DNA of 64,000 bases, from contig CM075354.1 of NCBI GenBank assembly GCA_037693485.1, positions 160,047,501-160,111,500 of the forward strand, read 5' to 3'. The first letter of the stretch is position 1; each line of letters begins with the position of its first letter. Positions 52,727 through 64,000 of this stretch are shown piece by piece. A model generated the notes under the pieces. That model saw nothing but the letters and a program-made list of their open reading frames with translations, was not told the DNA's origin and did not search any database. A program made the translations under genes and the position numbers. This DNA is from Kitagawia praeruptora (taxonomy: Eukaryota > Streptophyta > Magnoliopsida > Apiales > Apiaceae).

Positions 52727-54031
52727 GGCATCAAGGAGAGTACCCTAGTCGTGGACAGTGGATGTTCAGGACACATGACTGGAAATAAAGCCCTGCTATC
52801 AGAGTATGTGGAGAAGGCTGGCCCAAAAGTTTCCTATGGAGATGGCAACGTTGGACATACTCTGGGATATGGCAATATCAATCTTGGAAGTGTCATCATC
52901 ATAAATGTAGCTCTAGTTCCAGGACTCAAGCATGATCTGCTATCTGTGAGTCAAATCTGTGACAGAGGATACCATGTAGATTTTCAGCCTGAATATTGTG
53001 AAATCATCAGTAAATCTACAGGGAAAGTTGTTCTCGTTGGACACAGGCAAAATAATATCTATGAAATAAAGTTGTCAACAAACTCTGATGGAAAAGCAGT
53101 GTGCCTGTCAACAAGAATGTCCAGTGAAGAGAGTTGGAAGTGGCATAAGAAACTCTTTCATTTGAATCTGAACAACATCAATGAGCTGATAAGAAAGAAT
53201 CTTGTTAGAGGACTCCCAAAATCTTTATTAAATGTTGATGGCCTGTGTGATTCTTGTCAAAAGGCAAAACAAAGGAAGTCATCTTTTAAGAACAAGTCTG
53301 AATCTTCAATTGTTGATCCTTATCATCTTCTACATGTTGATCTCTTTGGACCAGTAAATGTAATGTCTATTGGAAGAAAGAAATATGCTTTAGTCATTGT
53401 TGATGAACATACCAGATTTACTTGGGTGTATTTTCTAGCAAAGAAGAATGAAACTGCATTAACTCTGATGGAGCATGTAAAGCTGCTGGACAAATGATCA
53501 AAACATAAAGTCAAGATAATCAGGAGTGATAATGGAACTGAATTCAGAAATGCAATAATGGAAGAATTCTGCAAGAACAGAGGAGTGAAGCAAGAGTTTT
53601 CTGCACCTGGTACACCACAGCAAAATGGTGTAGTTGAAAGAAAGAACAGAACCTTGATAGAAGCTGCCAGAACTATGCTTGATGAAGCAAAATTGCCAAC
53701 CTATTTCTGGGCAGAAGCTATTCAAACTACTTGTTTTACTCAGAATGCTACTCTGATCAACAATCATGGAAACACACCATATGAGATGGTGAGGGAAAAG
53801 AAGCCAAACCTGAGATATTTTCATATTTTTGGGTGCAAATGCTTTGTGCTGAAAACTCATCCTGAACAGTTGACAAAATTTGAGTTAAAAGCTGATGAAG
53901 GAATTTTTGTTGGCTATCCATAGTCAACCAAGGCATTCAGAGTTTATAATCTGAGAACAAAGGTGATTATGGAGTCAATTCATGTGTCATTTAATGACAA
54001 GAAAATAACTGGACTTGAAGATGTAGATGAA
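52727..54031 (+). pseudogene. pol: Pol of E3, PR and integrase part only
   Basis: An acceptor-like GTTTGTGATTGCAG precedes GGC at 52727. Protease VVDSGCSGHMTG, pre-integrase WHKKLFHLNL...CDSCQKAK, integrase D (VDLFGP), D (RSDNGTEF), E (PQQNGVVERKNRTLIEAAR). One frame with in-frame stops TGA 53495 and TAG 53921, then truncated at 54031 by the next insertion. RT and RNase H are missing from the window. Confidence 0.88.
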
Positions 54032-54526
54032 TGATGTGCTAAAAATAAACATTTAATATCGTAAGTGCACGATCATCGTTTTAATATTTGAGATTCGTTC
54101 CACTGAGACTATATATTTTCGCGATTCTTAACTTCTAATTTAGGCGAATTAGACAATTAATTTTGGAGTGAGTTTTGAATTAATCTAAATTAACTATTAA
54201 GGAAAAAAAATAACAGTGCAATAATAATTAAATGGACTTATGATATGACGGCAAAACATGGGAAGAAAATTTGGTGACATGAGGCATAATTTTTAATACA
54301 TAAAAAAGGCAAAATTAAATTTCAAGAAACTAATGCATGCAGAAAATTTATCAACAGAATGCAAAGAAACTGAACTAAAAGCCTGGCAATTTAACTAGCT
54401 AATAAATGAGAGTAAGAAACCTGGACCTGAGACATAAAAATGGGCGGCAAAATAAGAAATTTAAGAATACTTACTTCATGGACTTGGGTCATTTTCGATT
54501 AAACTATGATAGGAAAAAAAATGAGA
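54032..54526 (-). repeat. end of a second Athila-like element
   Basis: The first 110 or so bases (TGATGTGCTAAAAAT..., GCACGATCATCG, GATTCGTTCCACTGAGACT) match the corresponding end of the 28561 LTR with changes; the rest diverges. On the minus strand this would be an LTR 3' end. Element E2b interrupts it at 54527. Confidence 0.7.
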
Positions 54527-54763
54527 TGTTAGGAATAATTCATAAGTTGTGATGTTAAGAATAGAATTTACACATTATACTTCTTGTAATCCTGATCTTA
54601 TAAAGGATTTAGCACTATATATAGGATTTATGTGTAAGACAGTTATCTGTACAGTTTAGTCAGGAATGAACAGTGTATCGGAGACTACATGTCAGGAACA
54701 GAGATCAAATCCTGATGAACGTCTAATACTGATGGATGATCAGATACTGATGCAAGATGAAAT
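54527..54763 (+). repeat. E2b 5' LTR, left part
   Basis: TGTTAGGAATAATTC start, as in the E2 LTR, up to the solo gypsy LTR inserted in the CTGATG-rich part of U3. Confidence 0.92.
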
Positions 54764-57700
54764 TGTAACACCCCCAGATCCAGGGTCAGGGATCTGGTCG
54801 TTACGGTCTCAATATCCAACCACAAAACCAACATAATTTAAATTACAACCTTGTGACCCAAAACAACAACATAAAACACACCCGTTATAGTCCCAGAGAT
54901 GAAATCAGAGTAACCAACAATATTAATAATCACAAGTTTGAGTTCTTACAACCCAAAGAATTACAATTGTACAATTACATACTCTTTGCCATCCATTAAT
55001 AGATACCATAATATAAATACATTTGAGGCTCAATTGCTAACAACTAGCCTACCAGTAGTTGCATCCTCAACAAAGGTAGCCAAGACCTTAGCGGTAAACC
55101 TCTGACGGTTGACACCTGCTTACGCTGTGTGCGCCTTGCGCGGCCATCTGATCTAGCTGTTGTTGTGATATAAATAAATAAAGCAAGGGTGAGCAATAGC
55201 CCACCAGAAATATAATTGAACAGTGATAATATATAAAAGTCCAAAATATCTTTGAAACCATATGCCATGCATTAACGATGTAGTACCAATATAAGGTATG
55301 AGATGAAGTTACAAGGTAACTCAAAAATATATTTGTTTTGAATAAATATCTGCTATGCAAAAGATAAGCAAGATATTCTCAATTATCATAAAAGAGGAAC
55401 TTGCAGGAAAAATATTGCAATTCCGGTTTCAACACTTTTTCACCTTGCCAACACCAACAGTGTTGCAGAAATTTCTCACTTTTAGAAGATGGACTAATAC
55501 GGGAGCATTGCCGCGCCAGATGCCCTGACGTTTACGATGATCAGTCGTATGTCATGCATCTCATCAGTCGTTCTCTACATGTAGAAGGTAGCTCCGACGG
55601 AATTACTTATCTACCGCCCTCTGGAACTCCTCAGCCAACGGTTGGGCTATTGCTGGACCGGCGCCACTCGGCCACTTACGCGTCTCCTAGTTCGAATATC
55701 ATCCATGACTCTGAAACATAAAGATCGTTCCCCTTTTTCCCCAAGTGTAACGCTTGTTGATAGGACTCCACAAAGTAGTCGTATCTAATTGGAAAGGAAA
55801 ATTCACCAATATTTCCCAAGCTGATGCTTGTTAATGGATATAAACTTGTTACATCAATCATACCCCTCGAGCGTTGAGGAGGTAACCAAAAGACTCATAT
55901 CGATGCTTGAAAGAATCAAGATGTGAGTGACAAGATAGTTTTAGCAAGTATAGGACCGGGCAGTCCAATAAATAACATCTCCAAGTGAGGTCCCCTTATA
56001 TAATTTTTGGAAGTTGAGCGAGTATTTAAATCTTCTTATAAGATAGATTTAAATGAAAATAAAGTTTTGGGAACCTCCCCTTGATAAAATAGTCATAAAA
56101 GACTCCGAAATATTTTACATAATATCTGAAGGTGAAGGATAACCTTTGAATAATATAAATCATTACAAAAAGAATTCAAAAGAATTTTATTAAATATTCC
56201 AAGAATATTTATTAAGTCAATAATAATTACGGAATATTATTAAATCATAATATTGCTCGTAAGTAATCCTCGAATGAATATATAGAATTATTTATTAAAT
56301 AAATCTCTTCTTAAATGAATATTTAAAATAATATTCATTGAATAAATAAACTTAAATAAATATTTAAAATAATATTTACTGAATAAATCAAACCTTAAAT
56401 GAATATTTGAAAATAATATTCATTTAACAAATAACATTCCAAATGAATATCCAAATAATATTCATTAAACAAATAATATTCTAAATGAATATCCCAAAAT
56501 AATATTCATTTAACAAATAATATTCTAAATGAATATCCAAAATAATATTCATTTAACAAATAATATTCTAAATGAATATCCAAAATAATATTCATTTAAC
56601 AAATAATATTCTAAATGAATATCCGAATAATATTCATTTAGTAATCAAAACTTTAAAGGAATGTTCGAAGTAATATTCCTTGAGTAAATAAAACTTCCAA
56701 TGAATATTTTAAAATAATATTCATTAAGTAAATCAAACCTTAAATGAATATTCGAAAGTAATATTCATTAAATAAATAAAGATCAGATGAATATTCCAAA
56801 TAATAATAAGTAAGCCAAACGAATATTTGGGAATGGTATTCGTCAACCAAATAACTCTAATGAATATTCAAAATAATATTCATTAACTAAATAACTCCAA
56901 TGAATGATCAAAATAATATTCATTAAATAAATGACATTCTAAATGAATATTAAAATAATATTCATTAAATATTCCCTCACTGAGGTAATACTCAAATAAC
57001 GTTCCTCGAAAGATTCGTAATCGAATAAAAATCCTCGAAGTAATAAATTTGTCGCTGGGATCCCTCCGGGTTTCCACGACTATTTATATATTACAAAATA
57101 TCGACTCCCGGTCTATATTTGAAGTATGAATATCATACGCCCTTCGCTAAGGGTCTTAACCAAACAATCCGGCTTATAACTGATATTTCATATATAGTCT
57201 ATAAGCCGATATCAATTCAGGGAACAAGTAATTCAATATTAACTTGAAAGTAGGCATGCATTCTATGGCATATGTATAAAACAATCATCATATATATTAT
57301 CACAACAACAGTTCCAAGTATTGGAAACTTGCCTGGTAATCCTGTAGGGGTAGTGTGCCTCGTGTCAATCCAGTGATCTATAAATAGTCACAATAACCGA
57401 GGTCAATCACTGAACATTTCGAAGGTTAAGTATAACTTAACTTAAGTCATGTAAGCTTGGTCCAAAACACACCTCGAACCTATCCTTAATGTCGGATCTT
57501 TTGTATATCTTACTTAATCATTTATAACCTCGTTCTTTGCACCAATATGTTGTCTCGATAATTCTTAACAAGTTTCATGTTTTAGTCGACTCGAAATTCC
57601 CTTTTTAACTTAGCCAAAAAGGGTGGCCAAAGTAGTACCCCTAGGGTTGACTTTTCTAAGAATCACTATTTCGAGACTCGTACTTCAACACTTTTAATAA

Positions 57701-59926
57701 ATCACTGGAAACGTATTTAATTACGAAACCACTTATAAAATCATCTTTGGTATTTGTAATATTTATCATAAAATTTCCAATTCGAAGCCACGAGTCTAAA
57801 TAGGTGAAATGTATTTTTGAAGTTCAGTCGACTACGGATCTTTACTATTCACACCTCTTTCACTAAAACGTTCATAACTCGGTAACCGTTAACTCAAATG
57901 ACGCACCGTTTTCGCATACATGATCTAGAGAATGTCTAGAAGGTAGCTAACTCAAAATTGGACTTAGATCAGAAGATTAATTTTTCGGAATTTTGCCAAA
58001 ACAGGGCAGGAGGTTTTAATGAATAATGTTACCTCCGAAAAGTGGTTTCTTCGCACTTATCCTCGATTCGAACATTTTTATAAAATCGGAAAACGATCCA
58101 TTTTACTTGTGGTTTTCTCTCACGCCTTCCTTATGACCTCTAATATTTAATTACCATGATTCGTCACTGACTTAGTCATGTTAAGGGATTCCAATTTCAG
58201 TTACGAACTTTCGATTACGGTTTCGAACCTCTTTTACGAATTTAATCATAACTCCTAAACCGTAAGTCCATTTCATACGATCTTTATATCAAAACGAAGC
58301 TTACAACATAATCTAGCTTATCATGGAAGAAATCGAAGCTAATCAGTGACTTATACCTACTGTCAAACTCGTGTTCTTAAGGTTAACGAAATTTCGGCAT
58401 TACGACGGCTATAAATCGGATATTTACCAAATTCCAAAACTCCCAATAATCATGATATCTACTCCAAACAACATATACATGATTTATAACCATGAACTGA
58501 GGCCAAGCAATGCCTTTCCGTTCACCTAGGCTATTTTTAACATTTATCAAAACTAAACCATAATCATGCTTGTAATCATGCTTATAACTTACTAATAACA
58601 TAACTAAGTTTAAATCCATCAAGAACAAGCATATACCCAAAGTAAGATCTAGGGTTCATGAGGTTTATACCTTCCTTGGGAGTGTTAAATCCCTTGCTAA
58701 GCCTTGTATAGTCCATGCCTATCATTAACCAAGCTTGGATCATCCAAGAAATCAAGAAAACCAAGATTTGTTCTTGAAAACACTATTCACCCTCCTCTTA
58801 AATCATTTCTTTGAAAATTGTAACAATGGATTTTGAAGCTAGGATTTCTAGTGTATCATTTTTATGAAATATAGGATCTAGGATAAAATTTTGGAGATCA
58901 AACAATGGTGGGAAGGTTGATTTTGGTTCTTGAATTAATGAAGAAGCCGAATGCTTCATTGAAAGTGTTCTTGGTGTGTTTTCTTGCTTAGCTTGGTGGA
59001 TTGGCATAAAGTGATGTTGCTTGGATAATATCTTTGCCATAAAGCCACTTTAATAAAGTGCTTTGGTCACCCCTTGCATCATCTTGGACATGTGTTTGAT
59101 TCTTGTGGTGGAAGGATGCCATCCAAGCTAACTAGCTTGCTTAGTTCCTAATGATACTAGTTTCTCTTGTAACTAACTTGGTTACTTGCTTTTATCCACT
59201 AGCACATGCATGCCCCTTGGATCTCTGCTTGCTCTTTTGTCCGTTTATTGCTCAATTCATTGATCGTTCGAGGGAATAACTCATAGGTTTCTAGTTAGGG
59301 TTTTACCGAAAACCTTCTTAATAGTTCTAATACCATTCTCCATCTTTCTTAATACTTCTCGAATTTAAATTCCTTAAATCCCTTTAATAAATCCTTAAGT
59401 CTGGCAGCGTCCAGGGAATTCTCGGAGAAAATGAAAGTGCTCTTTTTCTGAATCCGACAGCTTTTACATACACTTATTTTCCTCCTGGATCACTAATACG
59501 AACTCAAAAATCCGTTCCGAATACCGGCTATAGCATTATTATAATAATATTCTAAATTCCACCAAAATCACTATTCATCACTTATTTTTATTTAATTCCT
59601 ATAATTAGGAAAATGAACCTGGTTCACCCTCGAGTGTTCCTTAACCTTTTTACGGAACCGCTGGGCTTATAATAGATATTGATTTGGATGTCATGAGGGT
59701 ATCTATTTCTCTCTAGGGAATCTTATCTTAACTTTCTAGGAGATAGATTATTCTAATCTAAGTTATCACCCAATAGCATCCCTCAGGACATATAACCTTG
59801 GAATATATATCCTTCCATTATTCATTCATTAAAGCCAGTATTACATTGTAGTTGTAACCACTATTCACTCCCATATTATTACATAATAAAAAGTTTTAAT
59901 TCTACCCAAAAATCTGGGTTCTTACA
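54764..59926 (-). mobile_element. 5.2-kb solo LTR of a Ty3/gypsy element
   Basis: 5,163 bases with inverted ends TGTAACA ... TTCTTACA; flanking AAAT on both sides (54760-54763 and 59927-59930) is the best visible duplication. No second copy of either terminus and no internal domain, so a solo LTR fits best. Minus orientation (TGTAAGAACCC start) is suggested by TATATAAATAG on that strand at 57080-57090. Such long LTRs occur in Tekay/Del and Ogre lineages. Short frames (for example 55044-55360) have no domain. Confidence 0.72.
56220..56990. repeat. AT-rich palindromic minisatellite, about 43-bp unit
   Basis: Units of the form AATGAATATCCAAAATAATA then TTCATTTAAC and AAATAATATTCTA recur about 18 times; AATGAATAT and ATATTCATT form a hairpin in every unit. 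Most regular at 56440-56625. Confidence 0.88.
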
Positions 59927-60443
59927 AAATCCTGATATCAGTCGTGTTACTGATGATGTCATTATGGATGCTACAGAAATTGGCAAGTGCTATAAAACAG
60001 GATCGTTGTTTGAAGAACAAGCAAGAAGATATTATGAAGGAAAGAGTTTTCTATTGATGGAAACTATCAACTGGACGGCAGAACATTGTCATGTATAGAT
60101 TATATCTTTATGTTATTAGTTGATAGGTAGCATTATAAATACTCTCTCTATATTATTGTAAAAAGTGTCGTGTCGTAGTCGAACAAACGTGTGTTGTGAG
60201 TTCGTGTGCGTAGCTCTGTATAAGGTTTGTATTCGAGAGTTCGAAACAAACAGAGAGAGAGATTTGTATTGTCAGCAGCTGCTAAAGGTATTTGTACACC
60301 TTTGGTAGAGTTTGTATTTGATCTTATTAATATAAACAGAGTTTGATTCATTCGTTTATTCTTGTTCATATAATCAAGCAAAAATCAGACACGATTATAT
60401 AACTTTATTCAACCCCCCCTTCTACAAGTTATTCGAGTTAACA
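59927..60443 (+). repeat. E2b 5' LTR, right part
   Basis: Resumes at CCTGATATCAGTCGTG and ends GAGTTAACA. Contains TATAAATA near 60134 and a C tract of seven. Confidence 0.92.
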
Positions 60444-60445
60444 AT

Positions 60446-60457
60446 TGGTATCAGAGC
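60446..60457 (+). promoter_or_regulatory. primer-binding site of E2b
   Basis: TGGTATCAGAGC, a perfect initiator-Met type site, two bases after the LTR. Confidence 0.92.
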
Positions 60458-60492
60458 AGGTTGATTTCGAATAATCATAAAGATCTGCAATC

Positions 60493-61856
60493 ATATCTGG
60501 TTACAAGGATGGGAATACTAAGATTCCTATGCTCAAGAGAAACGAATATACTCTATGGGAAGTAAAGATGTTGCATCATTTGGAAGCAACAGATCCTGAT
60601 TATCTTGACAGAATCAGAGATGGACCTTTTGTTCCAACAAAGGTCGTTGGACAAGCAACTGTTGATGGTGTGGTTGTTCCAGAACATACAGCAAAGAAGC
60701 CAAAATCTGAATGGTCAGATAAAGACAAGGAGAATGTTCTTAAAGATGCTAAATTGAGAAACATATTATTCAACAGTCTTGATTCTGTTCTCACTAACTA
60801 TGTTCTCTCTTGTAAAACTGCTAAGGATATATAGGACAATCTTAAGGTTCACTGTGAAGGATATGAGGACATTACTTATACAACAGTATGAGTACTTTGA
60901 ATCCAAGTCTGGTGAGTCACTTACTGATACCTTTGATAGGTTTGCAAAACTCATCAATGAGATGGCCATGCATGGTAAATATTATGACTTGGAGGATATG
61001 AATACAAAGTTCATGAAAGCTTTGCCTGATTTCTACAATGAGAAGATATCTGCGATTGAGGAAGCTAATGATCTGGATGAGATTTCATTAGAGGCAGTAT
61101 ATGGAAAATTGAGAGCTTATGAACTTGACAAGCAGCAGAAGAAGAGCAGGAGTGAAGGAAAGATGAAGACTATTGTACTTACTGCTCAATCTGAAGTAAA
61201 GAAGCTTCCTGAAGAACAGCATGAAGATATTGCTGTAAAAAATTCAAGGAAGAAGAAAAGCAAAGAAAGTTCTGAGTCAGAGACTACTGATATGGACTTT
61301 GACAACAATGATTCTGAATCTGAGATGTAGGAACTCTTTGCTATGTTTGCTAAAGCTTTCAAGAAAGGTAGATTTAACAGGAGAAGATTTAGCAAAGGAC
61401 CTTTTCAAAAGAAGGAGGGGAAGAAGAGTGACAAAAGCAAAAGTACAATTGTCAAGCTTGATAAGGCCAAGATCAAATGCTTTAACTGCAGCGAGCTTGG
61501 ACACTTTGCTAGTGAGTGTAAGAAGCCTAGGAATTCAAGAAAGGGTAATGCACTTATGGTCACACAGAAGAATTGGGCTGATTCCAGTGATTCTGAAGAT
61601 GAATTGGATTATGACAACATTGCATTGATGGCAAATAGTTTAGACAAACCTGGATCTCCAAAGAAAACTTCTCCATCCTCTGTTAAGGGCACAGGAAAGA
61701 AGCATTCAATTATCTTGGACAGTGGATGCTCTGGACATATGACTGGAAAGAAGTCCCTGCTTACAAAGTTTGAGAGGAAAGCTGGCCCAGTAATATCTTT
61801 TGGAGATGGCAACAAAGGAGAAACTCTGGGATATGGCTCAATTGTTTTGGGGAATG
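60493..61856 (+). pseudogene. E2b gag joined to pol as in spliced RNA
   Basis: Closely follows E2 gag but the ATG is ATA (60493-60495), a Trp codon is TAG (60832), 20 bases are missing near 60861, and a Gln codon is TAG (61328). Knuckle CFNCSELGHFASEC is intact. At 61687/61688 the last codon before the E2 donor (Lys405) is followed directly by GTGKKHSIILDSGC, the start of protease: the 1,094-base E2 intron is absent and the local frame is continuous. Ends where the Athila-like LTR begins. Confidence 0.93.
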
Positions 61857-63398
61857 TGTTTGTACTTATTCACGCAAGAGAACGTGGTCAACAAGTAATA
61901 TAGAGTAAATAGGATTCGTTCCCACAGAGACTCAAATTGTTCGTTATGTTCACTTATGCACCAGCTTATGATTTACACTCACTGCTAAGACAATCACAAT
62001 ATTGGTTTGATTTAACTATTGATTAATTACCAACTAAGCCAATTACGAGGAAATAACTTAACTTTAACTTTATAATAAACAAACATGGGATTTCAATTTC
62101 ATTTACTACTTCATCTAGAATCTTATGCCCCTTAGCCTAGCATGCGACAGAGTTGATTACTGATTAGATGCACTAAACTGATACACACCAACTTTCGTTG
62201 TGCATATACCATCCTACTGATCATCCACAATTGATAGAAGTCAAGTAGTCACCAAATATGTGTAGTCCCTATATGTCTATAGCAATTGAACACATACCGG
62301 TTGAAAATCAAGCACCCATTAAATCACATAGTCGATGCAAGACGGTTAGAATTACATCACAAATTAATACATGTTCTTCACATGCAAAAACCTATGCTAG
62401 CATGAATTGTTCTAAACCCTAGATCCACTTTCGCATTCACTAAGATTAAACAAACAATTACAAGTGTTCGCGACTCACTTATAACGAATAAGCATAAACA
62501 TACTAGGCAATCAATACATTCAATCACACACCAAAGCATAAATAACACTCAATTTCTAGAATCCATAGCAAAATCCATTAAAACCCCATGATAACGAATT
62601 AGCCCATAATTGACCTAATTGCCATCATGGGTTCTATGGAAAACATAATTCTAAAATAAACAAGTAAATATATAGAAGAAGAAATAAGGTTTAGAATTAA
62701 ATCCCCAAAATAGAAGAGTACAAAGGTTCCAAAGAATAATCCTTGCTTGTCACTAGCTTGGAGAAATTCCTTATCTCCTTTTCTCTCTTGTAAAAACTAG
62801 GCTATATTACGTAATGTGTATATATCTATGATTACAAGGGTTGGATGTTTATATAGGCTCTACCTCTCTTGCCCAATAAGAAAAATACCTTAAATACAAC
62901 TAGAATTCGATTTTTGTGTCAAAAACCACTTAAAATACAATTTCAGATCGAATAAGGGCAAAACTGGAAAATCAGCACGACCCTGAGCAGTCTGCTCAAG
63001 CACGGCGCAGACTGCCCAGCACTATTCTGCCCATCTGGCGCAGACTGCTCAAGAAATGGCGCAGTCTGCCCAGCCTCCATCTGGTGAAGCTTTTCTTTCC
63101 TCGTTTTTTAGCTTTTTCTCCTTCGTTTTTGCTCCGTTTGCTCCCGTTCTGTTTGCGTTCTCTTCCGTTTTCAATCCTCTATGCTGGGAATCCTCATGGT
63201 GAATCACAACAAGACTCCATTCTACATTATTAAGCCCGAATTCAACTCCAAAAGTGACGGAAACATCGATCTTAATCAACATTATTCCAACCCTGCACAA
63301 TTAAACAAAACACATCAAAACTACCACAATCTTGAGGTCAAAGCAATCAATTTAAGCCGATTTAGAATGTTCCAAGTGGATATAAAATCCACTTATCA
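61857..63398 (-). repeat. LTR of third Athila-like element
   Basis: About 1,542 bases; minus strand TGATAAGTGG to ACAAACA. The left edge could be 61855 or 61857. The block GATTCGTTCCCACAGAGACT near the left end is shared with the 28561 and 54032 LTRs. TATATAAA on the minus strand at 62848-62855. Confidence 0.8.
62975..63080. repeat. short GCGCAGACTGCYCA repeats
   Basis: Four to five imperfect copies of GGCGCAGACTGCTCAAG / CAGTCTGCCCAGC follow each other, the most GC-rich spot of this LTR. Confidence 0.75.
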
Positions 63399-63411
63399 CA
63401 CCCCCAAACTT
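63399..63411 (-). promoter_or_regulatory. polypurine tract of third Athila-like element
   Basis: Minus-strand AAGTTTGGGGGTG directly abuts the LTR start TGATAAG. Confidence 0.85.
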
Positions 63412-63473
63412 AAACTGATGCTTGTCCTCAAGCATATACAATTACAAGTAACTAACTAATTAGTACCACTTCC

Positions 63474-63588
63474 GTAGGTGATCACGGTTGCATTTGGCAT
63501 ATGCAACAAGCCCTTTAAACCCCTAGGCAGCCCTAGTGGACGAGTAAGGTCTCGTGAGGGCCTATAGCGAATGTACCCACAAAATCCA
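63474..63588 (-). other. conserved 115-bp hairpin box, copy 2
   Basis: Same box as 30921-31034, differing at a few positions: a small change near GTAGGTG, one base in the loop of the ACGAG/CTCGT stem, and TAGCG for TAGTG. The three stems are unchanged. It lies about 75 bases inside the LTR here and about 86 in copy 1. Confidence 0.7.
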
Positions 63589-64000
63589 TTTAACCTAATG
63601 CAATGCAAATGCATGAATGCAACTAATATGAAAAACAATGCAAAGACCCCCTTCAAACTCACCAAAACCAACTAACAAGCAAATATCTCGACGAATGCAA
63701 CAAATCCAAGCAGAGCTCGACTAAGTCCCCGTATACTAACAATACATGAACAGAAACGTGCGTGTGTGCAATGCTCATCAGAAATACCCCCAGAACTAGG
63801 TCAAAAATCATACATGCTTTCCGTCAAGACAATCACAGGTTTATAACTAGAATAGACTGTAGACACTCCATAACCTAGGAACACCTCCACCCTTATCCAA
63901 GGTAGACAGAAACTCATGCTTTATTACTATACTATGACACTACATATACAATACGCATGCTTATTTAACCGTGCAATGAATGAGACCCCAAAAGGCTTAT
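63589..64000 (-). other. non-coding interior of third Athila-like element
   Basis: No supported gene. It continues past the window edge. Confidence 0.5.

Larger units (their letters stand above)
28026..54031 (+). mobile_element. element E3: SIRE-like copia broken by nested insertions
   Basis: Visible parts in order: LTR 28026-28551, start of PBS, [Athila-like 28561-38258], rest of PBS, gag 38316-40510, [E2 40511-52652], end of gag tail 52658, pol 52727-54031, then cut by another element at 54032. RT, RNase H and the right LTR are not in the window. The Gag and integrase sequences are close to E2 and C but of a distinct family. Multiple stops and frameshifts make it inactive. Confidence 0.9.
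54527..61856 (+). mobile_element. E2b: second E2-family copy, intron-less, disrupted
   Basis: 5' LTR in two parts (54527-54763 and 59927-60443), PBS, gag without the intron, and the start of pol, cut at about 61856 by an Athila-like LTR. The bases before it (TGAGA, 54522-54526) are a candidate duplication whose partner is outside the window. Confidence 0.9.
61857..64000 (-). mobile_element. third Athila-like gypsy element, partial
   Basis: LTR 61857-63398, PPT and 3' interior are in the window; the rest is beyond the right edge. Minus orientation is shown by the PPT beside the LTR end TGATAAGTGG. Confidence 0.82.

Noticed and set aside
55044..55721. Frames in the gypsy solo LTR, one with a hydrophobic stretch
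   Set aside because: They lie in LTR sequence, overlap each other on both strands and have no recognised domain.
54764..59926. Complete small LTR element instead of solo LTR
   Set aside because: Neither terminus is repeated inside, and no PBS or PPT is seen between the ends.
61681..61690. Simple deletion by AGG microhomology as the origin of the E2b junction
   Set aside because: Possible, but it would have to fall by chance on GT-AG sites with good consensus, preserve the frame, and match equivalent sites in C and E3. Kept as the main alternative.
1..64000. CRISPR arrays, rRNA, tRNA or host genes
   Set aside because: No array of equal repeats with unique spacers, no rRNA core, no tRNA cloverleaf; tRNA-like matches are retrotransposon primer sites.

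Overview
This window looks like heterochromatic or intergenic DNA from a plant, most likely a eudicot. It is AT-rich and almost entirely built of LTR retrotransposons and small DNA transposons. I see no host protein gene, rRNA, tRNA or CRISPR array. Family and species cannot be fixed from the sequence alone.

Layout. (1) 1-5689: right part of a Ty3/gypsy element with a Tat-type gag but no pol, long blocks of tandem repeats, and a right LTR at 4875-5689. (2) 5772-5945 and 19981-20235: two halves of one minus-strand Mutator-like (MULE) protein relic, split by element C. (3) 5946-19975: element C, a complete young Ty1/copia SIRE/Maximus-type element with 5-bp target duplication ATTAC, near-identical 1.26-kb LTRs, gag, pol and a giant env-like third frame. 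(4) 20236-28025: AT-rich DNA carrying two (TA)n-flanked foldback elements, a hAT MITE, a Stowaway MITE and local duplications. (5) 28026 to about 54031: element E3, another SIRE-like copia, torn apart by three insertions: an Athila-like minus-strand element in its primer-binding site (28561-38258, itself holding a solo LTR at 33456-34192), the complete copia element E2 (40511-52652, duplication AGTTA), and a third element from 54032. (6) 54032-64000: an Athila-like end fragment, then E2b, a second member of the E2 family, whose LTR holds a 5.2-kb gypsy solo LTR (54764-59926) and whose pol start is cut by another Athila-like element (61857 onward).

Main result. In C, E2 and E3 a GT-AG intron is predicted between gag and pol. 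The donor AG|GTAYC lies just after the first Gag zinc knuckle; the acceptor TTGCAG|GGC lies at the start of protease; both are phase 0. E2b joins exactly these two sites: the 1,094 bases of E2 42510-43603 are missing and the gag-pol frame is continuous, as expected if a spliced RNA had been reverse transcribed. Unspliced RNA would give Gag with an intron-encoded tail (two more zinc knuckles in E2), and spliced RNA would give Gag-Pol.

Other leads: family-specific short-word arrays shared by the U3 and the pol-env spacer, an antisense ORF with its own TATA box in the E2 spacer, a strong 3' splice site 8 bases before the E2 env-like ATG, and a 115-bp box able to form several hairpins, conserved between two otherwise different Athila-like elements.
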